Assembly: GCA_031292735.1 (NCBI GenBank)
Contig: JARLGP010000192.1
Span: 1-12,368, forward strand
Reading direction: 5' to 3'
Source of the DNA: Holophaga sp.
GTDB taxonomy: Bacteria > Acidobacteriota > Holophagae > Holophagales > Holophagaceae
DNA: 12,368 nt
Under the pieces are notes generated by a model. The model made no database searches and was not told the DNA's origin. It saw only the letters and a program-made list of their open reading frames with translations. Position 1 is the stretch's first letter. The number at the start of each line of letters is the position of its first letter. Shown piece by piece: positions 1-6,776 of the stretch. The position numbers were made by a program, and so were the translations under genes.

Positions 1-26
1 CTAGCAGATCCTCCATCTGGACCGTG

Positions 27-46
27 CCGGGATTGGAAAATCCCGG
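27..46. repeat. Perfect inverted repeat (8-bp stem, 4-nt loop)
   Basis: CCGGGATT at 27-34 and AATCCCGG at 39-46 are exact reverse complements around a GGAA loop. No T-run follows on either strand, so it is not a canonical intrinsic terminator. It lies about 120 bp before the first gene, possibly at the end of a gene outside the window. The rest of 1-120 shows no coding frame that I can support. Function is unknown. Confidence 0.5.
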
Positions 47-120
47 AATGCCGGAGCCCAGGGCGCGGGCGACAAGCAACGGAACCTGACGCAGGAGGAG
101 GGAGGGCCTCAGGGCTGGCA

Positions 121-146
121 CTTATTTATTAATTATATATATTGGG
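121..146 (+). promoter_or_regulatory. AT-rich promoter-like stretch before the TIG/metzincin gene
   Basis: In a very GC-rich background, 121-143 is almost pure A/T, including a TATATA run around 134-141. Such an island right before a gene usually marks the promoter. I cannot place a convincing -35/-10 pair, so only the region is called. It leads into an AAGGGA ribosome-binding site at 155-160 and the ATG at 166. Confidence 0.35.
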
Positions 147-165
147 GAACAGCCAAGGGACTGCC

Positions 166-3141
166 ATGCTCCTGCTCAAGCATCACGCCCGAACGTTCTC
201 TTTGATCCTGGTTTGCGCCCTGTTCGGTCTGGATGGCTGCGGTGGGGGTGGAAGCGGCGCCCAGCCCGCCGTCACCACCGTCCAGCCTCCGGCGGGCCGG
301 CCTGGCACCGCCGTGGCCTTGGCCGGTTCCGGCCTGGGCGCGGCGACGGAGGTCCGCCTGGGCGCGGTGGACCTGCCCATCGCCACCTTGAGCGACGACC
401 AGATCACTTTCCTCGTGCCCTCATGGATGCCGTCCGGACCCTGGCCGGTGCAGGTGGTGCTGGCGGACGGGGATTCGTTGAACGCTGCCGCGGGCTTCCA
501 GGCGCTGGCAGCGCCGCCGGTGCTGTCTGAGTTCATTCCGGCCAGCGGTGCCGTGGGCCAGAAGGTGTACCTGGTCGGCTCCAACTTCCCGCCGACGGGC
601 CTCAGCGTGAGCTTCGGCGGGCTCGATGCACGCATCGAAAAAATCGAGAGCGAAATAATCACCACGGTGGTGCCTCCAGGCGTCAAATCCGGCCCCATCA
701 CGGTTACCGGTCCGGCCGGCGCCGCCACCTCGACCACGGACTTCCAGGTGACGGTGCCGGTGCTGCTTCCGCAGGTTGACAACATGCAACCGGACCCGGC
801 TGTTCCCGGAGCCATCATCGATGTCTACGGTTTCGATCTCACGGGCGCCACCGCCGTCACCTTTGCCGGAACCGACGCCCCGGTGCCGGCCTCCGCATTC
901 ACCGTCGAGGACGATGAGTGGATCCGAGCCACGGTGCCCACCGGCGCCAGCAGCGGCTACCTGACCGTGGCCACCCCGTCGGGCGCCGCCATTTCCGATT
1001 ACCCGTTCACGGTCCTGCCCGCCGCCACCGCGGCTCCGGTGATCACCCGCATCGATCCGGCAACCACCTTCGAGGACCAGTACATCTACATAACCGGAGC
1101 CAACCTGTCGCCGGTGAGCCGGGCCACGGTGGGCGGCCAGGCCATGGCCTTCACCCGCTACAGCGACACGGCGCTGGAGGTGTATCCGCCCCCGGACGGC
1201 GCCCTGGTCTCGGGACCGGTCGTGCTGACCGCTCCGCTGGGCGATGGAACCTCGCCCGCGCCCTTCACCTTGCTGCCCCGGGTGCCGGAGGTGGACAGCC
1301 TCATGCCCCGGAACGGCGGGCCCGGCACGGCGGTGGTGTTCCTGGGCCGCAATCTGGACCAGGTGGCCTCGGTCCAGTTCGGCGGGACCACCAGCACGGA
1401 TATCCAGAACCGTTCGGTGGACAGAACCCGTTTCACCGTTCCCCTGCCGGCCGACGCGCAGACCGGCGCAGTGACCGTCACCAGCCTGAACGGGACCGTG
1501 GTTCCGGTCGCCGGCACCTTCAGCGCGGGCACCGGCGCGCCGCTGGCCTACGCCCTGGCCAAGGCCTACCTCACCCAGGGCATCCAGGACGGCACCGTGT
1601 CCCTGGTGGCCGGCAAGCCCGCGGTGTTCCGGGCCTTCCCCCTGGCCAACCAGGCCAACGGCGCGCGACCCGCGGTCCGGGTCACCCTCAGCAACGGGGG
1701 CGCTTCAGTGTTCACCCAGGACCTCCCGGGCCCGGCCGGGGGCGTGCCCCAGGACCTGGACGAGAACGCTCCGGGCGGCTACACCGTGGCGGTGCCCGGC
1801 AACCTGGTTCAGCCGGGGCTGACCCTGTTGGCGGAACTGCTGCCTGATCCCTCGTCGCCGCCCGCCCCCGGCACCCCCACCACCTTCCCCTCCTCGGGCA
1901 GCCCCGTGCCCCTGCAGGTGGATGCCTATCCGCAACTGGACGTGGTGCTGGTGCCGCTGCAGTTCCTCACCAGCTCCGGCGGCACCCCGGTCACTGGCCA
2001 GGTGAACCCGTCCACGGCCTTGTGGCAGGCGCCGATCCAGGCGAGGTACCCCTTGAGCACCATCCAGATCAGCATTGCTCCGACGGCCCTGGTCACCGAC
2101 GTGGTCGTCAGGCCGGGCGAAGACGAAGGGGTCGAGCAGCTTCAGGCCGCCGTGGAAGTGGCGCGCCGGGCCACCCGGGGAGCCGAGTACCAGAACTGGC
2201 ACGGGGTCTTCACCATGCCCGCCCATGGCAGCAGCTCGGGCTATTCCACGGACGGCACGCCGGGAAGTCCGGAGAACCGTTCCAGCGTCGGCTTCGACGG
2301 CACCATGAGTCCCTACTACGACTATGCCAAGACCCTGGTCCACGAGATCGGCCACAACAAGGGCCGCGACCATGCGCCCTGCGGCGGCGCCTTAGGACCA
2401 GACCCGGCCTACCCCTATCCTCCGGCGCGGCTGGGGGGCGCGGCCTACGATGTGGCGGGCGGAGCTCCGGTGAACAGCCAGGATCACTTCGATATGATGA
2501 GCTACTGCTACCCTTCCTGGATCAGCGTGTACACCTACAAGGCCCTCCAGGACTGGTTCCTGGCCGACCAGACGGCCCGGACCGCGATTCCCGCGCCCCA
2601 GTTCCAGGACAGCCTGGCCATCTCCGGCCGGATCCGGGACGGAGTGGTGAGCCTGGACCCCGCCCTGGAGTTCTCGGGCATTCCCGCAATTCCGCAGCCG
2701 GGGCCCTATACCCTCCGCTGCCTGGACAGCACGGGAGGCACCCTGCTGGCCCTTCCGTTCCAGCCCAAGAGCGGCGCCGACGACCATTCCCAGACCTTCG
2801 TCCTGCTGGTTCCCATGACCCCCGCGCTCAAGGCCGGGCTGGCTTCGCTGGTGGTGGAGTCGCTCGCCACCGGGACCGCGCGGCCGGCTGCCGCCCGGCG
2901 CGACCGGGCGGCGCTGGCCCTGCCCCGGGAACCGGTGGCGGTGGCCTGGGGCCCCGGGACCGTGCACGTGGGCTGGGATCGCGGCAGCCATCCCCGGGTG
3001 CTGGTGCGCGATGACTCGGGACGGGTCCTGGCCATCGCCGGAGCCGGCGAAGTGGAGGTGGCCACGGGTGCCAAGGAACTGGAACTGCTCATGTCCGATG
3101 GGGTGCGCACCACGGTCCGGCGCATCCCGGTGGGGCCGTGA
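166..3141 (+). CDS. Secreted lipoprotein with five IPT/TIG repeats and a metzincin zinc protease domain
   Basis: A 991-residue protein. The ATG at 166 is preferred over the in-frame TTG at 142 because AAGGGA sits 5 nt upstream of it, and the N-terminus then begins with a basic, hydrophobic signal ending in LFGLDGC. That is a plausible though non-canonical lipobox (Asp at -2), followed by a Gly/Ser-rich tether. Five IPT/TIG (immunoglobulin-like) repeats follow at roughly residues 28-465, each with the typical opening of a Pro-rich turn and 'G..V.L.G.NL' pattern. A second half holds HEIGHNKGRDH at 726-736, matching the metzincin zinc motif HExxHxxGxxH, and a downstream DMMSY Met-turn at 776-780. 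A beta-rich tail ends the protein. The likely role is a surface-anchored or exported zinc protease, with TIG repeats as spacers or binding modules. The family within the metzincins (M66-like or other) is not clear. No functional link to the neighbours is visible. Confidence 0.85.
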   Translation: MLLLKHHARTFSLILVCALFGLDGCGGGGSGAQPAVTTVQPPAGRPGTAVALAGSGLGAATEVRLGAVDLPIATLSDDQITFLVPSWMPSGPWPVQVVLADGDSLNAAAGFQALAAPPVLSEFIPASGAVGQKVYLVGSNFPPTGLSVSFGGLDARIEKIESEIITTVVPPGVKSGPITVTGPAGAATSTTDFQVTVPVLLPQVDNMQPDPAVPGAIIDVYGFDLTGATAVTFAGTDAPVPASAFTVEDDEWIRATVPTGASSGYLTVATPSGAAISDYPFTVLPAATAAPVITRIDPATTFEDQYIYITGANLSPVSRATVGGQAMAFTRYSDTALEVYPPPDGALVSGPVVLTAPLGDGTSPAPFTLLPRVPEVDSLMPRNGGPGTAVVFLGRNLDQVASVQFGGTTSTDIQNRSVDRTRFTVPLPADAQTGAVTVTSLNGTVVPVAGTFSAGTGAPLAYALAKAYLTQGIQDGTVSLVAGKPAVFRAFPLANQANGARPAVRVTLSNGGASVFTQDLPGPAGGVPQDLDENAPGGYTVAVPGNLVQPGLTLLAELLPDPSSPPAPGTPTTFPSSGSPVPLQVDAYPQLDVVLVPLQFLTSSGGTPVTGQVNPSTALWQAPIQARYPLSTIQISIAPTALVTDVVVRPGEDEGVEQLQAAVEVARRATRGAEYQNWHGVFTMPAHGSSSGYSTDGTPGSPENRSSVGFDGTMSPYYDYAKTLVHEIGHNKGRDHAPCGGALGPDPAYPYPPARLGGAAYDVAGGAPVNSQDHFDMMSYCYPSWISVYTYKALQDWFLADQTARTAIPAPQFQDSLAISGRIRDGVVSLDPALEFSGIPAIPQPGPYTLRCLDSTGGTLLALPFQPKSGADDHSQTFVLLVPMTPALKAGLASLVVESLATGTARPAAARRDRAALALPREPVAVAWGPGTVHVGWDRGSHPRVLVRDDSGRVLAIAGAGEVEVATGAKELELLMSDGVRTTVRRIPVGP

Positions 3142-3190
3142 ACGGGGGCGCGCTGGAGGTGGAGCTGCCGGCCGGGCCGGTGGCTCGAGG
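3136..3190 (+). pseudogene. Gene-tail fragment, short copy of the PA14-gene end at 4857-4911
   Basis: In the frame read as NGGALEVELPAGPVARG, directly after and overlapping the stop of the TIG/metzincin gene, this stretch closely matches DGDVLEVDLPAGPVARG encoded at about 4863-4913. At DNA level 3152-3194 and 4873-4915 differ at only about five to six of 43 positions, most of them near the end. No start codon or ribosome site precedes it, and the frame runs on into unrelated sequence. It is best read as a remnant left by recombination or duplication and not as a gene. Confidence 0.55.
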
Positions 3191-3251
3191 TCTGAGTCCC
3201 GCACGCAAATCCATTGAGCACGGTGGATTTTGTCCCCAAGCCTCGCCGGCA

Positions 3252-3283
3252 TTGCTGGTAGGATATTTTTAATAAATACAAAA
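3252..3283 (+). promoter_or_regulatory. AT-rich promoter-like segment before the serine protease gene
   Basis: An A/T island (GGATATTTTTAATAAATACA) interrupts GC-rich DNA 45-75 bp before the protease start. TTGCTG at 3252-3257 and TAAATA at 3273-3278 form a possible sigma-70 pair, but the 15-bp spacer is short. The rest of 3195-3327 shows no coding signal. Confidence 0.3.
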
Positions 3284-3327
3284 CCAGGGCATTTCCAAGG
3301 CCCAAGTATTGTTCCGAAAGGATCCCT

Positions 3328-4701
3328 ATGATGGATCGAATGGGTTGGACTCGCGGTCTGCTGGTGGTCATGGGGCTGGTTCTCCCTACCGTGGTCCAGG
3401 CCAGTTGGCGTCCCACGCCCGACGCTCCTGAACCAGGGAAGGGCGGTTCCGCCGCCAAGCCCATTTCCGTCGCGGACAAGACCGGGCTGCCGACGGTCTC
3501 CTTCAAACGCTACCGGGCCAGCATCCAGGTGGGCGAAGTGCTCGGCCCCATTGAAGCCGGCATTTTCGGCTCCAATGTCGGCACCTACAAATGGGAGCCC
3601 AAGCTCAACAGCTATCTCCAGGGCCAATTCAATATCCTGGTGGACCGGGAACTGGAAGCCGCAGGCTATCCCGTGGCCAAAAAGCAGGAGGACATCTTCG
3701 AAACAGGGAACAAGCCCGAGGACAATTCGCTGGAGATGGGCGTCATGGTCAGGGGGATGAAGCTTCATATGGGCTTCATCGGCCGGTTCCGCAACGGCAA
3801 GGGGGAAGTCTCCCTGGATGTCAAATGGGCCTTGTTCGATCCGAAAAGACAGAAAGTGGTGTTCGAACTTCCGGTCAGCGGCAGCTTCCAGACCGGCTCC
3901 AACACCATGCCGCTGGATGATGTGATCAGCCAGGGGGTCATCGCGGTGACGCGCAAGCTCCTTGCCGATCCGACCTTCGTCGCCGCGCTGGAGGCCCCCC
4001 CCGAGCCGGCCGCGTCCCCGGCCGCCGATACGCCGGCGTATTCCATCACCAACACGGCTCCTCCCAAGGGGGGCGTGGCGAAGAACAACACCTTGCTGCG
4101 CTCCGCGGTGGTCACCCTGGAAACCAGTTCCCACAGCGGTTCCGGATTCTACATCAGCCAGGAGGGCTACCTGCTCACCAACCATCATGTGGTCGGAGAT
4201 TCAAAGTTCGTCAAGGTCCGGACCGCGACCGGGCGCGAACTGCCGGGAGAAGTGCTGGGCTTCGACAGCAACCGGGACGTGGCGCTGGTCAAGACCCAGA
4301 AGACCTCTTTCGACCCGCTGGCCTTGCGCCTGACCGACCCCGAGGTCGGAGAGGAAGTCTTCGCCATCGGCTCGCCCCTGTCGGATCAGTTCAACGGGAC
4401 CGTCACGCGGGGTGTGCTGAGCGGCTTCCGCGACAGCGGCAAGAAACGGTTCCTGCAGAGCGACGTGTCCATCCTTCCCGGCAACAGCGGCGGACCGCTG
4501 GTGGACGCCAACGGCGCAGTGATCGGCATCGCGGTTTACCTGGGGGTCGTGAAAGGCGGAAACATGAATTTCTTCATCCCGATCGCCGACGCTCTGGCCC
4601 AGCTCTCCATTAAGGTGAACCCGCCGGTTCCGGAGCCGGTCCCGACGGCCTCTGCCGCGGTCAAACCCCCGGTCGTGGCCAAAGGGGCCAAGAAGAAGTA
4701 G
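3328..4701 (+). CDS. Exported trypsin-like (HtrA/S1C-type) serine protease with unknown N-terminal domain
   Basis: A 457-residue protein starting at ATG 3328, with AAAGGA at 3317-3322 as ribosome-binding site. A Sec signal peptide ends around VVQA (about residue 25). Residues about 45-220 form an alpha/beta-looking domain that I do not recognise. After a Pro/Ala-rich linker, residues about 255-435 are a trypsin fold of the DegP type. The catalytic triad is visible as TNHHVV (His287), RDVALV (Asp317) and LPGNSGGPL (Ser387). There is no PDZ domain, so it is unlike full-length DegP or DegS. The C-terminus is a low-complexity Pro/Val/Ala tail ending in GAKKK. The stop codon and the last residues lie inside a 58-bp repeat shared with the glycyl radical gene at the right edge, so the present C-terminus may be secondary. 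The protein probably acts in the periplasm in protein quality control or in processing a specific partner. The substrate is unknown. Confidence 0.85.
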   Translation: MMDRMGWTRGLLVVMGLVLPTVVQASWRPTPDAPEPGKGGSAAKPISVADKTGLPTVSFKRYRASIQVGEVLGPIEAGIFGSNVGTYKWEPKLNSYLQGQFNILVDRELEAAGYPVAKKQEDIFETGNKPEDNSLEMGVMVRGMKLHMGFIGRFRNGKGEVSLDVKWALFDPKRQKVVFELPVSGSFQTGSNTMPLDDVISQGVIAVTRKLLADPTFVAALEAPPEPAASPAADTPAYSITNTAPPKGGVAKNNTLLRSAVVTLETSSHSGSGFYISQEGYLLTNHHVVGDSKFVKVRTATGRELPGEVLGFDSNRDVALVKTQKTSFDPLALRLTDPEVGEEVFAIGSPLSDQFNGTVTRGVLSGFRDSGKKRFLQSDVSILPGNSGGPLVDANGAVIGIAVYLGVVKGGNMNFFIPIADALAQLSIKVNPPVPEPVPTASAAVKPPVVAKGAKKK

Positions 4702-4751
4702 TCGCTGTAGCCCGCCACCCGGACGATCAGGTCGCGGTACTGCTCGGGCCG
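4694..4751 (-). pseudogene. 58-bp exact copy of the glycyl-radical-motif region of a glycyl radical enzyme
   Basis: Every base of 4694-4751 equals 12029-12086, in the same orientation. Read on the minus strand it encodes the segment around the radical loop, including RVAGYSDYF; the Gly codon is at 4710-4712. No flanking coding sequence continues the enzyme: the upstream side becomes the PA14-like fragment and the downstream side is the 3' end of the serine protease gene. A weak further match (TTCTCCGCCC at 4775-4784 and in the enzyme gene) may be chance or a trace of longer homology. It is a fragment, not an expressed gene. Confidence 0.85.
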
Positions 4752-4933
4752 AACCCGGGATCCCGCCGGAGCATTTCTCCGCCCGCTGGAGCGGGACGGT
4801 CACCCACGACCGCCCGGTCCAGCTGGGATTGCGCGTGGAGGAGGGCGGCCGCCTGTGGCTGGACGGGGACGTGCTGGAGGTGGATCTGCCGGCCGGGCCG
4901 GTGGCGCGGGGCCGGCTGGTGGAAGTGGGGTAG
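4751..4933 (+). pseudogene. C-terminal fragment of a PA14-domain-like protein
   Basis: An open frame of 60 codons ending at TAG 4931-4933 with GC-rich, coding-like codon use. It contains FSARWSGTV and, about 20 residues later, GGRLWLDG. This is the spacing and wording of PA14 carbohydrate-binding domains (typically 'FSVRWTG...DDGVRLWVDG'). The last ~20 residues, LEVDLPAGPVARG followed by RLVEVG, recur in part after gene 1. There is no start codon or ribosome-binding site, and the frame runs upstream into antisense glycyl radical enzyme sequence. I therefore read it as the 3' stub of a lost gene, probably for a secreted carbohydrate-active or adhesive protein. The PA14 assignment rests on motif recognition over a short stretch. 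Confidence 0.55.
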
Positions 4934-4988
4934 CGGCATCCCGGCTTCTGGTAGATTTAGGCACCGCCAACTCAAGCATGGAGAGCCG

Positions 4989-6776
4989 ATGCCGCTTCCC
5001 CCAGGATCGCCCAGGCAGGTCCGTCCGCGGTTCTCCGCCGGGCCGGGTCTGGTTCGCCTGTTGCTGGCGCTGCTGCTGGTGGGCTGGGGCCGGTACGGCC
5101 AGGCCCAGCCCCAGCCCCAGTCCGGACGACCGGTGGTCATCGTGGGCGGCGGCGACCAGAATCCCCCCTATGCCTTCGTGGACGCCCAGGGCGAGCCCGC
5201 GGGGTACGACGTGGATCTTTCCCGGGCCATCGCCGACACCATGGGCCTGAGGATCACGTTCCGGCTGGGCGAATGGTCCACCATCCGCCAGGCTTTGGCG
5301 AACGGCCAGGTGGACCTGCTCCAGGGCATGTACTACTCGGAGGAACGGGCCCGGTCCGTGGATTTCTCAGTGCCCAACTACGTGACCAGCTACGCCGTGT
5401 ACGCGCGCAAGGGGGCGGCCAGGATCGTTTCCATGAACGATCTGCGCGACCGGGACATCATCGTCCAGCGCGGCAGCCTGATGGACGACTACCTGGCGGC
5501 CCACCACATCGGCAGGCACGTGGTGGCCGTGGCCAGCCAGGCGGACGCCTTGCGGCTCCTGGCCTCGGGCCAGGGCGACTGCTCGGCGGTGGGCATGCTC
5601 GCGGGCACCTACATCCTGCAGGCGTTCAAGCTCACCAACCTGGTGCCGGTGGCCCGGGGCATCGGCCCGGTCCACTACCACGCCTTCGCCACCCGCAAAG
5701 GCGATTCGGCACTGCTGGACACGTTCAACGAAGGGCTGGCCATCCTCAAGCAGACCGGACGCTACCAGAAGATCCGGGACAAGTGGCTGGGGGAGCAGGA
5801 GCCCGCCGGAATCCCCTGGAAACTTCTGGTCAAGTACTCCATGGTGGGCTTCATCCCCCTGCTGCTGCTGCTGGCCTGCGCGCTCCTGTGGTCCCGGACC
5901 CTGAAGCGCCAGGTGGACCGGCGGACCCTGGACCTGGAGCGGGAAGTGCAGGAGCGGCGCCTGGCGGAGCACCGGCTGCTGCTGCACCAGCAGGAACTGG
6001 TCCAGGCTGACAAGATGGCGGCGCTGGGCGTCCTGGTGTCCGGAGTGGCCCATGAGATCAACAATCCCAATGGCCTGATCCTCATCAGCCTGCCCTTCCT
6101 CCGGCGCTACTTCCGGGACGCCCTGCCGATCCTGGACGATCATGCCCGCAGTGAAAGCGAATGCTCCCTGGCTGGCCTGCCCTACGCGGAAACCCGCGCG
6201 GAAATCCCCAAGCTGATCGACGAGATGCTCGACGGGGCCAACCGGATCAAGCGGATCGTGAACGACCTCAAGGATTTCGCCCGGAGGGACGACGCCGGAG
6301 GAAAGGTCCCGGAGGATTTCAACCGGATCGTGGAGGTGGCGGTCCGGCTGGTGGAGCCCACCATCCGCAAGGCCACCCACCAGTTCTCCCTGGAGCTGGG
6401 CCCGGAGCTGCCCCTGGTCCTATGCAACACTCAGCGGGTGGAGCAGATCATCGTGAACCTCATCCTGAACGCCTGCCAGGCCCTGCCGGACCCGGAGCGG
6501 AAAGTCCATGTGGCCACCTGGTTCGACCCCGCCGCCGGCGCCGTCCGGCTCACCGTGGCCGACGAAGGCGTGGGGGTGGCGCCGGAGGACTTGGGCCGGC
6601 TCACCGATCCCTTCTTCACCACCAAGCGGGACCGGGGCGGCACCGGGCTGGGGCTTTCGGTTTCCGCGGGGATCGCCAAGGAACACAACGGCAGGCTCGA
6701 TTTCCAGTCCCGCCCCGGGCACGGGACCACGGTCACCTTGAGCTTGCCCGCCGCCCCCCAGGACTGTGACCCATGA
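4989..6776 (+). CDS. Hybrid sensor: periplasmic SBP_bac_3 domain fused to a histidine kinase
   Basis: A 595-residue protein. It has a signal-anchor (LVRLLLALLLVGWG, about residues 21-35) and then a bacterial extracellular solute-binding family 3 domain at about 48-265, with NPPYAFVD, GYDVDLSRAIA and the usual 'DLLQGMYYSEER' wording. A transmembrane helix lies at about 285-305, followed by a charged coiled coil at about 306-350. The HisKA dimerisation helix carries the phospho-acceptor His355 in SGVAHEINNP. The ATPase domain shows the N-box VNLILNACQ (Asn494), DEGVGVAP and GGTGLGLS. The kinase core is therefore intact. The SBP domain suggests direct binding of a small periplasmic ligand, such as an amino acid or carboxylate. 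The stop codon overlaps the ATG of the regulator gene (ATGA), so the two are co-translated. The start at 4989 follows GGAGAG with a short 3-nt spacer and is the least certain point. Confidence 0.92.
   Translation: MPLPPGSPRQVRPRFSAGPGLVRLLLALLLVGWGRYGQAQPQPQSGRPVVIVGGGDQNPPYAFVDAQGEPAGYDVDLSRAIADTMGLRITFRLGEWSTIRQALANGQVDLLQGMYYSEERARSVDFSVPNYVTSYAVYARKGAARIVSMNDLRDRDIIVQRGSLMDDYLAAHHIGRHVVAVASQADALRLLASGQGDCSAVGMLAGTYILQAFKLTNLVPVARGIGPVHYHAFATRKGDSALLDTFNEGLAILKQTGRYQKIRDKWLGEQEPAGIPWKLLVKYSMVGFIPLLLLLACALLWSRTLKRQVDRRTLDLEREVQERRLAEHRLLLHQQELVQADKMAALGVLVSGVAHEINNPNGLILISLPFLRRYFRDALPILDDHARSESECSLAGLPYAETRAEIPKLIDEMLDGANRIKRIVNDLKDFARRDDAGGKVPEDFNRIVEVAVRLVEPTIRKATHQFSLELGPELPLVLCNTQRVEQIIVNLILNACQALPDPERKVHVATWFDPAAGAVRLTVADEGVGVAPEDLGRLTDPFFTTKRDRGGTGLGLSVSAGIAKEHNGRLDFQSRPGHGTTVTLSLPAAPQDCDP

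Noticed and set aside
114..131. Sigma-54-like -24 element (CTGGCAC) before the first gene
   Set aside because: The -12 GC is absent at the required distance (TT is found instead), so the promoter geometry fails.
142..165. Earlier TTG start for the TIG/metzincin gene
   Set aside because: No ribosome-binding site precedes it; AAGGGA is properly spaced before ATG 166, and the signal peptide begins cleanly there.
2392..4188. Long antisense open frame across the ends of the two protease genes
   Set aside because: Its translation is repetitive Gly/Arg/His/Pro-rich without recognisable motifs, a common effect of high GC opposite real genes.
4855..5250. Plus-strand open frame across the start of the kinase gene
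   Set aside because: It overlaps the PA14-like tail and the kinase N-terminus in another frame, and has no motif or ribosome-binding site.
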